A stretch of 5,934 nucleotides of DNA, from NCBI GenBank assembly GCA_018822065.1, contig JAHJKV010000319.1:1-5934 (forward strand), given 5' to 3'. Made by a program: the position numbers and the translations under genes. Below the pieces are notes generated by a model. It was not told where the DNA came from, searched no databases, and was given only the letters and a program-made list of their open reading frames with translations. Positions 1 to 5,872 of this stretch are shown here, one piece after another. Origin of the DNA: Pseudomonadota bacterium. GTDB taxonomy: Bacteria > Desulfobacterota > Desulfovibrionia > Desulfovibrionales > Desulfovibrionaceae. Each line of letters opens with the position of its first letter. Positions within the stretch are counted from its first letter, which is position 1.

Positions 1-1
1 C

Positions 2-1036
2 ACCAGCACGGCAACGGGCGCACCGAACTTCCACATCACCGCGCCGTCGCTCACCTTCACCGTGACCGACAACGGCAGCACCACGCGGGTGAACGAGGTC
101 AGCGACGCCACCGGGCTCGACTTCACGCTGTCGACCACCCACTCGCAATCCATCGTGGCTGAGGAGTGGTGCAAGGAGCTTGAATCGCGCACTGGCGGCA
201 AAGTCAAGGTGAACTATTTCCCCGGCCAGACCCTGGTCAAGGCCCCACAGCTCTATGACGCGGTTGTCGAGGGCATTGCCGACATCAGTTTCGGCGTGCT
301 TGCCTATCACCGTGGCCGCTTCCCGGTCATGGCTGCTATTGACCTCCCCCTGGGTTACACCTCCGGCGTGGTCGCAACCAAAATTACCAACGATGTGTAC
401 GCGAAGTTCAAGCCCAAGTCCTTCGACGACGTCCAGGTCATGTATTTCCACGGCCACGGTCCCGGTCTGCCCCACACCGCCAAGAAGCCCATCGTGAAGC
501 TTGAAGATTGGAAAGGCATGAAGCTCCGCGCCACGGGCAACTCGGCCAAAATCGTCACCGCCCTTGGCGGCACCCCGGTTGCGGCCTCCATGAATGAAGC
601 CTATCAGTCCATCCAGAAGGGCGTTGTCGACGGCGGCATGTACCCCATCGACACCAACAAGGGATTCAAGCTCGGTGAAGTCGTCGACTTCTGCACCGAG
701 GCCTTCCCCATCGCCTATACCACCGCCTTCTATGTGGTCATGAACAAGGACAAGTGGGCGTCCCTGGATGCCGAAACCCAGAAGATCATCACGGACATGA
801 ACGTCGAATACGCTGCAAAGCACGGCCAGACCTGGACCGACTCCGACGTCATCGGTCGTCAGTTCCTCATTGACCAGGGCGGCAAGTGTCTGCCCCTGGC
901 TGAAGGCGAAGCCCCCCGCTGGGTCGAAGCCGTGCAGCCGGTCATCGATGACTACATCAAGGAAGTCGGGGAAGTGGGCCTGGACGGCAAGACTATCGTC
1001 GACTACATCAAGACCCAGCTTGAAAGCCTCCAGTAG
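2..1036 (+). CDS. dctP: TRAP transporter substrate-binding protein DctP, 5' end open and N-terminus anomalous
   Basis: This is the periplasmic solute-binding subunit of a TRAP transporter (DctP/SBP_bac_7 family), which binds a small, usually carboxylate, substrate and delivers it to DctQM. The frame is open from the window edge; the first internal start is GTG at 62, used here as residue 1. Family sequence begins near residue 25 (THSQS, AEEWCKEL) and runs to the stop. Visible marks are YFPGQTL (52-58), a GHGPGLPHT segment (131-139), and KLRATGN (154-160), whose Arg156 sits where TRAP binding proteins hold the substrate carboxylate. GGTPV (169-173) and QKGVVDGG (185-192) follow, as in the family. 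From residue 25 on, about 300 residues fit a mature binding protein. No signal peptide is seen: the residues before 25 are Ser/Thr-rich and more GC-rich, and resemble no TRAP leader. Family assignment is firm; substrate and true start are unknown. Confidence 0.93.
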   Translation, partial: TSTATGAPNFHITAPSLTFTVTDNGSTTRVNEVSDATGLDFTLSTTHSQSIVAEEWCKELESRTGGKVKVNYFPGQTLVKAPQLYDAVVEGIADISFGVLAYHRGRFPVMAAIDLPLGYTSGVVATKITNDVYAKFKPKSFDDVQVMYFHGHGPGLPHTAKKPIVKLEDWKGMKLRATGNSAKIVTALGGTPVAASMNEAYQSIQKGVVDGGMYPIDTNKGFKLGEVVDFCTEAFPIAYTTAFYVVMNKDKWASLDAETQKIITDMNVEYAAKHGQTWTDSDVIGRQFLIDQGGKCLPLAEGEAPRWVEAVQPVIDDYIKEVGEVGLDGKTIVDYIKTQLESLQ

Positions 1037-1057
1037 GCAATCAATACCCACGTGACA

Positions 1058-1084
1058 TGGGGCGGACCGTCGGGGTCCGCCCCA
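1058..1084 (+). promoter_or_regulatory. Intercistronic hairpin between dctP and dctQ
   Basis: A perfect inverted repeat has a 10-bp G+C-rich core, GGGGCGGACC (1059-1068) and GGTCCGCCCC (1074-1083), around a 5-base loop GTCGG. A flanking T-A pair at 1058/1084 makes the stem 11 bp. No T-tract follows, so it is not a canonical Rho-independent terminator. It sits 22 bases after the dctP stop and 25 before the dctQ start. In many transporter operons such a hairpin protects the upstream mRNA from 3' exonucleases or partly attenuates transcription, giving more binding protein than membrane subunits. That role is inferred here; the hairpin itself is directly visible. Confidence 0.8.
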
Positions 1085-1109
1085 GTGCCACCTGCAACGA
1101 GGACGACAT

Positions 1110-1595
1110 ATGGCACTCTTGACCACCACATTGGACAAACTTCAGTCGGGCATGAAAGTGATGGGCTCGGTCTGCCTGGCTGGCATGGCCCTCGTCACCT
1201 GCCTGGACGTCGGCAGTGACAGTATCTTCAATACCCCTGTCTTCGGGGCTGAAGAAATCGTCTCCTTCCTGGCCGTGATGGCCCTTGCCTTTGCCCTGCC
1301 CTCGGCTCACGTGGAGCGCAGCCATATCGGGGTAGAGCTCTTCATGCGCATGCTCCCGCGCAAGTTGCGCATCGCTGTCCGGCTGACCACCGACCTCGTT
1401 GCCCTGGCCCTTTTCAGCCTGATCACCTGGCGCATGTGGGAATATGGTACCACCATGAGCGAATCCGGCGAGGTGTCCATGAACCTTGAACTGCCGGAAC
1501 ACCTGATCATCTATTTTCTTGCCATCGGATTCTGTGTCTTCGTGCTCATGATCCTCAAAGATATCCTCACGTTCATCTATAGAGAGGAAGAGTAA
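1110..1595 (+). CDS. dctQ: TRAP transporter small permease subunit DctQ
   Basis: This is the small inner-membrane subunit of the TRAP transporter, which pairs with DctM and helps dock the loaded binding protein. The 161-residue product has the usual family length and four hydrophobic segments, at about 15-36, 49-66, 88-109 and 130-150. The DctQ-type signature is present: an NTPVFGAEEIVSF stretch (41-53) leading into helix 2, then HVERSHIGVELF (67-78) and an LPRK loop (82-85) before helix 3. The ATG is supported by a GAGGA Shine-Dalgarno at 1099-1103, six bases upstream. The stop overlaps the dctM start in TAATG, implying translational coupling. Low sequence conservation is normal for DctQ; position between dctP and dctM and the topology make the call secure. 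Confidence 0.93.
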   Translation: MALLTTTLDKLQSGMKVMGSVCLAGMALVTCLDVGSDSIFNTPVFGAEEIVSFLAVMALAFALPSAHVERSHIGVELFMRMLPRKLRIAVRLTTDLVALALFSLITWRMWEYGTTMSESGEVSMNLELPEHLIIYFLAIGFCVFVLMILKDILTFIYREEE

Positions 1596-2908
1596 TGGAT
1601 CCCACCCTAGCCGGCGTTGTCGGCATTATCATCATGGTTTTCCTGTTCATGACACGCATGCCAGTGGCCCATGTCATGCTCCTGATAGGTTTCATTGGCT
1701 TCGCTGGCCTCGTCTCCCTCAAAGGCGGCATGAACCTGCTCTCGCGCAATATTTACTCTCAGTTTGCTTCCTACGACCTGTCCACCATCCCCCTCTTCGT
1801 ACTCATGGGACAGATCGCCTTCAACTCGGGCATCAGCAAAAAACTATACAAAACAGCCTACCATTTCTTCGGCGGCGTTCGAGGCGGTCTGGCCATGACC
1901 ACTGTCTCTGCCTGCACCGCCTTTGGAGCCATCTGCGGCTCCAGTCCGGCCACGGCGGCCACCATGGCAACAGTTGGCATCCCGGAGATGAAACGCTACG
2001 GCTACGCCAATTCCCTGGCAGCTGGCTGCGTCGCCTCTGGAGGCGGCCTGGGTATGATCATGCCCCCCTCGGTGGTGCTCATCATCTACGGCGTGCTCAC
2101 TGAGCAATCCATCGGGGCACTCTTCATGGCAGGTATCATCCCCGCTGTTCTGATCACCCTGCTCTTCAATTGTGCAATCTACATCACCTGTCGCCTGAAC
2201 CCGGCCCTGGGCCCCAAGGGCGAAACCTTCACCTGGTCGGAAAAACTCAAGTCTCTAACGGGCCTTATCGACACCATACTCGTCTTTGTCCTGGTTGTCG
2301 GCGGCCTCTTCTGGGGCTGGTTCACCCCCACCAAGGCCGCAGCCATAGGCGTGCTCGGCGTCACGGTCATCTCGGTGGCACGGCGCACCTTGACCTGGGC
2401 CGGACTGGCCAAGTCGCTCCAGGAGACCATCCGCACCTCCTGCATGATCATGTTCCTGGTGGCTGGCGCCGTTGTCTTCGGCAAGTTCCTGGCCATCACC
2501 CGCATCCCCTTCAATATTGCGGACTGGGTCGGCGGGCTTGAAATGGCCCCCTACATGGTCATGGCTGTCATCGTCGGCATCTACTTTGTGGGTGGTCTGT
2601 TCATGGATTCCCTGGCCCTGATCATGCTCACTATTCCGGTCTTCTACCCGGTGGTCACAGGCATCGGCTACGATCCGATCTGGTTCGGAATCATCATCGT
2701 GCTGGTCACCGAAATGGGCGTCATTACTCCGCCAGTAGGCATGAACGTTTACGTTGTCTATGGTATATGCCAAAAGATCGCGCCGGACATCCGCCTGGAG
2801 TCCATCTTCAAGGGCATCGTTCCCTTCTTTCTCGCTGTCCTTGCTGGCATCGTCATCATGACCATGTTCCCGGAGATCGTCCTCTACCTGCCAGGACTGA
2901 TGTATTGA
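1595..2908 (+). CDS. dctM: TRAP transporter large permease subunit DctM
   Basis: This is the large inner-membrane subunit that carries the translocation path and uses an ion gradient (Na+ or H+) for uptake. At 437 residues it has the expected family length and is hydrophobic throughout, with roughly a dozen membrane segments. DctM marks include IPLFVLMGQIA (65-75), GSSPATAATMATVG (115-128), GGGLGMIMPPS (149-159) and the C-terminal VITPPVGMN (376-384). These are the conserved loop and hairpin motifs of the IT superfamily fold. At 243-249 the usual TPTEAAA-like segment reads FTPTKAA, with Lys in place of the common Glu. An AGGA Shine-Dalgarno at 1585-1588 supports the ATG, which overlaps the dctQ stop by one base. 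A terminator follows, closing the operon. Identity is firm; substrate and coupling ion cannot be read from sequence. Confidence 0.96.
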   Translation: MDPTLAGVVGIIIMVFLFMTRMPVAHVMLLIGFIGFAGLVSLKGGMNLLSRNIYSQFASYDLSTIPLFVLMGQIAFNSGISKKLYKTAYHFFGGVRGGLAMTTVSACTAFGAICGSSPATAATMATVGIPEMKRYGYANSLAAGCVASGGGLGMIMPPSVVLIIYGVLTEQSIGALFMAGIIPAVLITLLFNCAIYITCRLNPALGPKGETFTWSEKLKSLTGLIDTILVFVLVVGGLFWGWFTPTKAAAIGVLGVTVISVARRTLTWAGLAKSLQETIRTSCMIMFLVAGAVVFGKFLAITRIPFNIADWVGGLEMAPYMVMAVIVGIYFVGGLFMDSLALIMLTIPVFYPVVTGIGYDPIWFGIIIVLVTEMGVITPPVGMNVYVVYGICQKIAPDIRLESIFKGIVPFFLAVLAGIVIMTMFPEIVLYLPGLMY

Positions 2909-2937
2909 TCTCATGGTACCCCTTCGTCAGTTCCACC

Positions 2938-2967
2938 AAAGAGGTTCTCGTTGAGAACCTCTTTTTT
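2938..2967 (+). terminator. Rho-independent terminator after dctM
   Basis: GAGGTTCTC (2941-2949) pairs perfectly with GAGAACCTC (2953-2961) around a 3-base loop GTT. AAA at 2938-2940 can pair with the first T residues, and six T residues follow (2962-2967). It starts about 30 bases after the dctM stop and separates the TRAP operon from the kinase gene. Confidence 0.92.
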
Positions 2968-3000
2968 ATGACATAAGATCCGCTTCTAAGAAGATCCCTC

Positions 3001-3028
3001 TTGTACAACTGTTCAAAATTTGTAAAAT
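3001..3028 (+). promoter_or_regulatory. Probable sigma-70-type promoter of the histidine kinase gene
   Basis: A weak -35-like TTGTAC (3001-3006) lies 16 bases before a good -10-like TAAAAT (3023-3028), in an AT-rich stretch unlike the surrounding coding DNA. The start would fall about 15-20 bases before the kinase ATG at 3053, which has an AAGGA Shine-Dalgarno at 3043-3047. The -35 match is poor, which would fit a weak or activator-dependent promoter. Confidence 0.45.
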
Positions 3029-3038
3029 ATTACAGTTG
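3006..3038. promoter_or_regulatory. Possible operator: nested inverted repeats over the kinase promoter
   Basis: CAACTGT (3006-3012) and ACAGTTG (3032-3038) form perfect 7-base arms. Inside them, TGTAA (3021-3025) and TTACA (3030-3034) form a second, tighter palindrome with a 4-base spacer. Both span the proposed -10 element. The inner repeat resembles CRP/FNR-superfamily half-sites only loosely. AT-rich DNA makes chance palindromes common, so this is a candidate only. Confidence 0.25.
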
Positions 3039-3052
3039 AAATAAGGATCATC

Positions 3053-4420
3053 ATGGACAGAAAGAAAACACAAAACAACGACGGACCGATAAATCAGCCG
3101 TCTGGCCTCAATGAACACGCTGACAATCCTTCCTTCCTCAATCTGTTCGACCTGCAGGAGATCCAAGCCCTCCAGGACGCATTCTCAAACGCTACCGGCG
3201 TCGCCTCTATTATCACCGATCCCTTGGGCGTTCCCATCACCAAGCCTAGCAATTTCTGCCGCCTCTGCATTTCCGTCATCCGCAGCACCCCGGCAGGTCT
3301 GAAAAACTGCATGGCCTCCGATGCCACCCTTGGAAAGGTAAACCCAGGAGGCCCCATCGTCAGCCCCTGTCTGAGCGGCGGCCTCTGGGATGGTGGAACC
3401 TCTATCATGTTCGGTGAAAACCATGTGGCAAACTGGCTCATTGGTCAGGTGCTGGACGAGGACACCGACCTGGAAAGCATGTACGACTATGGTCGTTCCA
3501 TCGGTGCCGACATGGATGCCTTCACAAACGCCATCGCCGAAGTCCCGCGCATGAAGGTTGAAGCTTTCCGCAAGATTTCAGAGGCATTGTTCCTCTTCGG
3601 CAAGATGCTCTCCAGGCAGGCAATACAGAACCACGCCCTGTCTCAAACAATCACAACACTCGAAACCAAAGAAGCGGAACTGGAAAGCAAGAATCGAAGG
3701 CTCACCGAGCTGATAAATGCGTTGGAAGATTCCAACGCTGAACTGGAACGGTTCACCTACACCGTCTCCCACGACCTCAAAAGTCCGCTCATCACCATCT
3801 CCGGTTTTCTCGGACTCTTGGAGCTTGACCTTTCACGGGGAGACCAGCAAAGCGCCACAGCTTCCATGGCAAGGATTCGCGAGGCGTGTACCACTATGCA
3901 GCGCCTGCTCGACGAGCTTCTGGAGCTTTCCAGAATCGGTCGCCTGGACAACGAGCCCGAACAGATTGACCTGGAGGAAATGCTCCGCCAGGTCGCCCTC
4001 GTCTTGTCCGGGCCTCTGGACTCCGTTTCCGGCACCCTACATCTACCTTCGAACCTGCCAAACATCACCGGTGACCGGGCCAAGATTTTCGAAATATTTC
4101 TCAACCTGATAGAAAACAGCATCAAATATCGAGACCCGCAACGGAAGCTTGAGATCACCGTTGGAATACTTGAAGATTCTTCCACGCCGACCTTTTTTGT
4201 GAAAGACAATGGCATTGGTATCAGTCCACACTATCATGATACAATTTTCGGTTTGTTCAATCAACTTGACCAACGTTTCGATGGATCGGGCATCGGTCTA
4301 GCCATGGTCAAACGGATCGTGGAATACCATGGCGGTGCAATCAGCGTGTATTCCGAAGGAGTCGGGCATGGAACGACATTTACCTTCTCCCTGCCGGGCC
4401 ATAATAGCTGTAACTGCTAA
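3053..4420 (+). CDS. PocR-domain sensor histidine kinase, soluble, orphan
   Basis: A predicted cytoplasmic histidine kinase of 455 residues with no membrane segment. Residues about 30-190 form a PocR-type ligand-binding domain, with Cys69, Cys72, Cys86 and Cys106, the segment CLSGGLWDGG (106-115) and NWLIGQV (127-133). Residues about 196-235 form a heptad-like coiled coil rich in Glu, Leu and Lys. The HisKA domain follows, with phosphoacceptor His240 in VSHDLKSPL. The ATPase domain has an N box (NLIENSIKY, 351-359), G1 (DNGIGI, 385-390), an F-box-like FGLFNQ (399-404) and G2 (GSGIGLA, 411-417), so it should be catalytically competent. PocR domains in other proteins sense small molecules such as propanediol; this ligand is unknown. 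No receiver or response regulator is encoded in the window, so the output is unknown. The protein ends in CNC. AAGGA five bases upstream supports the ATG. Confidence 0.93.
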   Translation: MDRKKTQNNDGPINQPSGLNEHADNPSFLNLFDLQEIQALQDAFSNATGVASIITDPLGVPITKPSNFCRLCISVIRSTPAGLKNCMASDATLGKVNPGGPIVSPCLSGGLWDGGTSIMFGENHVANWLIGQVLDEDTDLESMYDYGRSIGADMDAFTNAIAEVPRMKVEAFRKISEALFLFGKMLSRQAIQNHALSQTITTLETKEAELESKNRRLTELINALEDSNAELERFTYTVSHDLKSPLITISGFLGLLELDLSRGDQQSATASMARIREACTTMQRLLDELLELSRIGRLDNEPEQIDLEEMLRQVALVLSGPLDSVSGTLHLPSNLPNITGDRAKIFEIFLNLIENSIKYRDPQRKLEITVGILEDSSTPTFFVKDNGIGISPHYHDTIFGLFNQLDQRFDGSGIGLAMVKRIVEYHGGAISVYSEGVGHGTTFTFSLPGHNSCNC

Positions 4421-4551
4421 CGTGCACTCAGCTTATAAACAACCACCCTCGATGGGATTGACCTTTTCCCAATCATGGCCAACCGAGCATGTCATTGAGA
4501 CGCCTTCACCAGATGCAACCCCACCTGTTCCAAGCCGCATGGACGGGTTTT

Positions 4552-4565
4552 TGCGTGGACACGCA
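4552..4565. promoter_or_regulatory. 14-base palindrome over the mscS -35 element
   Basis: TGCGTG (4552-4557) and CACGCA (4560-4565) form a perfect inverted repeat around a central GA. It covers the proposed -35 hexamer (4556-4561), where a bound repressor would block RNA polymerase. The repeat is directly visible; its use as an operator is inference, and no regulator is known for it. Confidence 0.3.
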
Positions 4566-4584
4566 TCCCTTCACAGTCTATAAT
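4556..4584 (+). promoter_or_regulatory. Strong sigma-70 promoter of the mscS gene
   Basis: TGGACA (4556-4561, five of six matches to TTGACA) is followed after the ideal 17-base spacer by a perfect TATAAT (4579-4584). Transcription would begin near 4591, giving a leader of about 30 bases that holds the AAGGAG ribosome-binding site (4607-4612). No terminator is seen between the kinase stop and this promoter, so some read-through from the kinase gene is possible. The rest of the 199-base gap (4421-4619) shows no gene. Confidence 0.8.
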
Positions 4585-4619
4585 TAGCACAAAAATATCA
4601 CTAAGTAAGGAGTATTTTT

Positions 4620-5447
4620 ATGGATATCGAAACCATTGCCATGCTCAAGGAAGAAGCAATCCTCTGGCTCGCTACCAATGGCATGAACCTTCTCATCGCC
4701 CTGCTCATCCTGCTCGTCGGTTGGGTGATCGCCAAAAAAATCGCCAGCAGTGTGCGCACTATGCTGGAGAAAAAAGGCATGGAACTAACCTTGAGCGGCT
4801 TCCTGCAAGGGGTTGTTTTCTGGGCGCTGATGATAGTGGTACTTATGGCCTCAGCCAGTCACATGGGACTGGACCTGACCTCATTCCTGGCCATCCTCGC
4901 AACCATGGGGCTGGCCATCGGCCTGGCCATCAAGGATAACATTTCAAACCTCTCGTCTGGTGTGATCCTTATCCTGACCCGACCCTTTGTTATTGGCGAT
5001 GCCGTCCAGGTGGCGGGGGTCACCGGCGTCGTGCAAAAGATCGGCCTGTCCACCACCATCCTGCACACCCCGGATAATCAGAAAATCCTCGTTCCAAACG
5101 CCCATATCCTCGGGGCCATCATCACTAACATCACGGCCAATGACACCCGTCGCATCGACTTGGTTGTCGGCATCGGCTATGAAGATGACATCGATCAGGC
5201 CCGCACAGTCATCGAAAACGTGCTCAACACCACCGAAGGCGTCCTGAAAACCCCGACGGCCACGGTGGCAATCGGCGAACTCGCCGATTCCTCGGTGAAC
5301 TTCGTGGTCCGTCCCTGGAGCAAGACCGACGACTACTGGACCGTCCGTTGCCTGGTGATCGAAGGAATCAAGAAGGCTCTGGACCAAGCGGGCATCTCCA
5401 TCCCCTACCCCCAGACCGACGTGCATCTGCACACGATCGAACAGTAA
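4620..5447 (+). CDS. mscS: Small-conductance mechanosensitive channel, MscS family
   Basis: A homoheptameric inner-membrane channel that opens under membrane tension and releases solutes during hypo-osmotic shock. At 275 residues it is close to the 286 of E. coli MscS, so it is the minimal form without extra domains. TM1 is about 22-38, TM2 about 62-80 and pore-lining TM3 about 88-120. TM3 carries GLAIGLAIKDNISNLSSG (97-114); by hand alignment Leu98 and Leu102 match the E. coli vapour-lock residues Leu105 and Leu109, while the hinge Gln112-Gly113 is Lys105-Asp106 here. The beta domain follows (RPFVIGD, 121-127; VPNAHILG, 158-165), then the alpha/beta domain ending in ISIPYPQTDVH (259-269), a family hallmark. 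AAGGAG seven bases upstream and a strong promoter support the start. It appears to be a single-gene unit. Confidence 0.96.
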   Translation: MDIETIAMLKEEAILWLATNGMNLLIALLILLVGWVIAKKIASSVRTMLEKKGMELTLSGFLQGVVFWALMIVVLMASASHMGLDLTSFLAILATMGLAIGLAIKDNISNLSSGVILILTRPFVIGDAVQVAGVTGVVQKIGLSTTILHTPDNQKILVPNAHILGAIITNITANDTRRIDLVVGIGYEDDIDQARTVIENVLNTTEGVLKTPTATVAIGELADSSVNFVVRPWSKTDDYWTVRCLVIEGIKKALDQAGISIPYPQTDVHLHTIEQ

Positions 5448-5469
5448 CCGGACGCACTCTGCGATACCT

Positions 5470-5504
5470 AGGGGGCCCCCAGCGGGCTCCCTTTTCTTTT
5501 TATT
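5470..5504 (+). terminator. Rho-independent terminator after mscS
   Basis: GGGGGCCC (5471-5478) pairs with GGGCTCCC (5484-5491) through one G-T wobble, around the 5-base loop CCAGC. An A-T pair at 5470/5492 extends the stem. The tract TTTTCTTTTTATT (5492-5504) follows. It starts 23 bases after the mscS stop and fits termination of that transcript. Confidence 0.9.
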
Positions 5505-5523
5505 CCAATCCCGCTAGGATCAC

Positions 5524-5619
5524 ATGAGCGGCAATACTGCCGCTTCAAGCTCTGGAGTCCTTGTGACCACTTCCCCGCTTGCCTGCGCTTTGGCTGCACA
5601 TCGCGCGGCACGGCTCTGA
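5524..5619 (+). other. Short ORF of unclear status upstream of the Cys-cluster gene
   Basis: An ATG at 5524, preceded by AGGA at 5516-5519, opens a 31-codon frame ending in TGA at 5617-5619. The product is rich in Ala, Ser and Thr, with no family I recognise. Its stop overlaps a CTG at 5616-5618 that begins the best reading of the Cys-cluster protein in another frame. It could be a translated leader, the true N-terminus of that protein before a frameshift, or chance. Coding evidence is weak. Confidence 0.2.
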
Positions 5620-5870
5620 CAGTCCCCTGTGTAGGCTGCGGCTGGTGCTGCATCGACACTCCATGCGAGGTGTCCCATCGCCTCCACGGATACACCCATA
5701 GGTGTCCCGAACTCCGTTTTGACACCGAGGCGAATAGGTACATCTGCCTGCTCATGGCCGACCTGATCAAGGGCAAAGAGGCCCGGCGGGCCAACTTCGA
5801 AGGTCAGGGATGTTGCAATCCCCTGGGACTCTGGCGAAACGAGGTGCGAAACCGCGATGAACCCGAATAA
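5616..5870 (+). CDS. Small YkgJ-like cysteine-cluster (putative Zn/Fe-chelating) protein; start uncertain
   Basis: The frame encodes a Cys-rich protein beginning TVPCVGCGWCC, a CxxCxxCC cluster typical of small YkgJ-like putative metal-binding proteins. Counting from CTG 5616 as residue 1 (84 residues), cysteines lie at 5, 8, 11, 12, 17, 30, 44, 66 and 67; the motifs HRCPEL (28-33), RYICLLM (41-47) and GCCNPLGLWR (65-74) complete the pattern. Biochemical function is unknown; metal binding is inferred from the cysteines. No ATG or TTG exists in frame after the stop at 5469-5471. The first GTG (5670) would drop the first five cysteines, so CTG 5616 is chosen because the cluster normally lies close to the N-terminus. 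No good Shine-Dalgarno precedes it. A frameshift joining the ATG at 5524, or a sequencing error, is an alternative. The gene lies behind the mscS terminator, and no clear promoter is seen. Confidence 0.55.
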   Translation: MTVPCVGCGWCCIDTPCEVSHRLHGYTHRCPELRFDTEANRYICLLMADLIKGKEARRANFEGQGCCNPLGLWRNEVRNRDEPE

Positions 5871-5872
5871 TC

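Noticed and set aside
1041..1502. Minus-strand 153-codon frame opposite dctQ
   Set aside because: His/Gly/Gln-rich antisense of a membrane protein, and it runs through the dctP-dctQ hairpin; no support as a gene.
2255..2914. Minus-strand 219-codon frame opposite dctM
   Set aside because: Its Asp/His/Gly-rich composition is the antisense image of a hydrophobic membrane protein, and dctM is unmistakable on the + strand.
3019..3036. Possible Rex (TTGTGAA-N4-TTCACAA) site over the kinase promoter
   Set aside because: The arms do not align with the Rex consensus when the palindrome centres are matched; the bases are offset by one.
4454..4474. Possible terminator after the kinase gene (GATTG...CAATC)
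   Set aside because: The stem is only five base pairs with an 11-base loop and no T-tract after it.
4329..4583. Plus-strand 84-codon frame running from the kinase 3' end into the gap before mscS
   Set aside because: It starts inside the kinase in another frame, has no good ribosome-binding site and no family features, and ends on the mscS -10 element.
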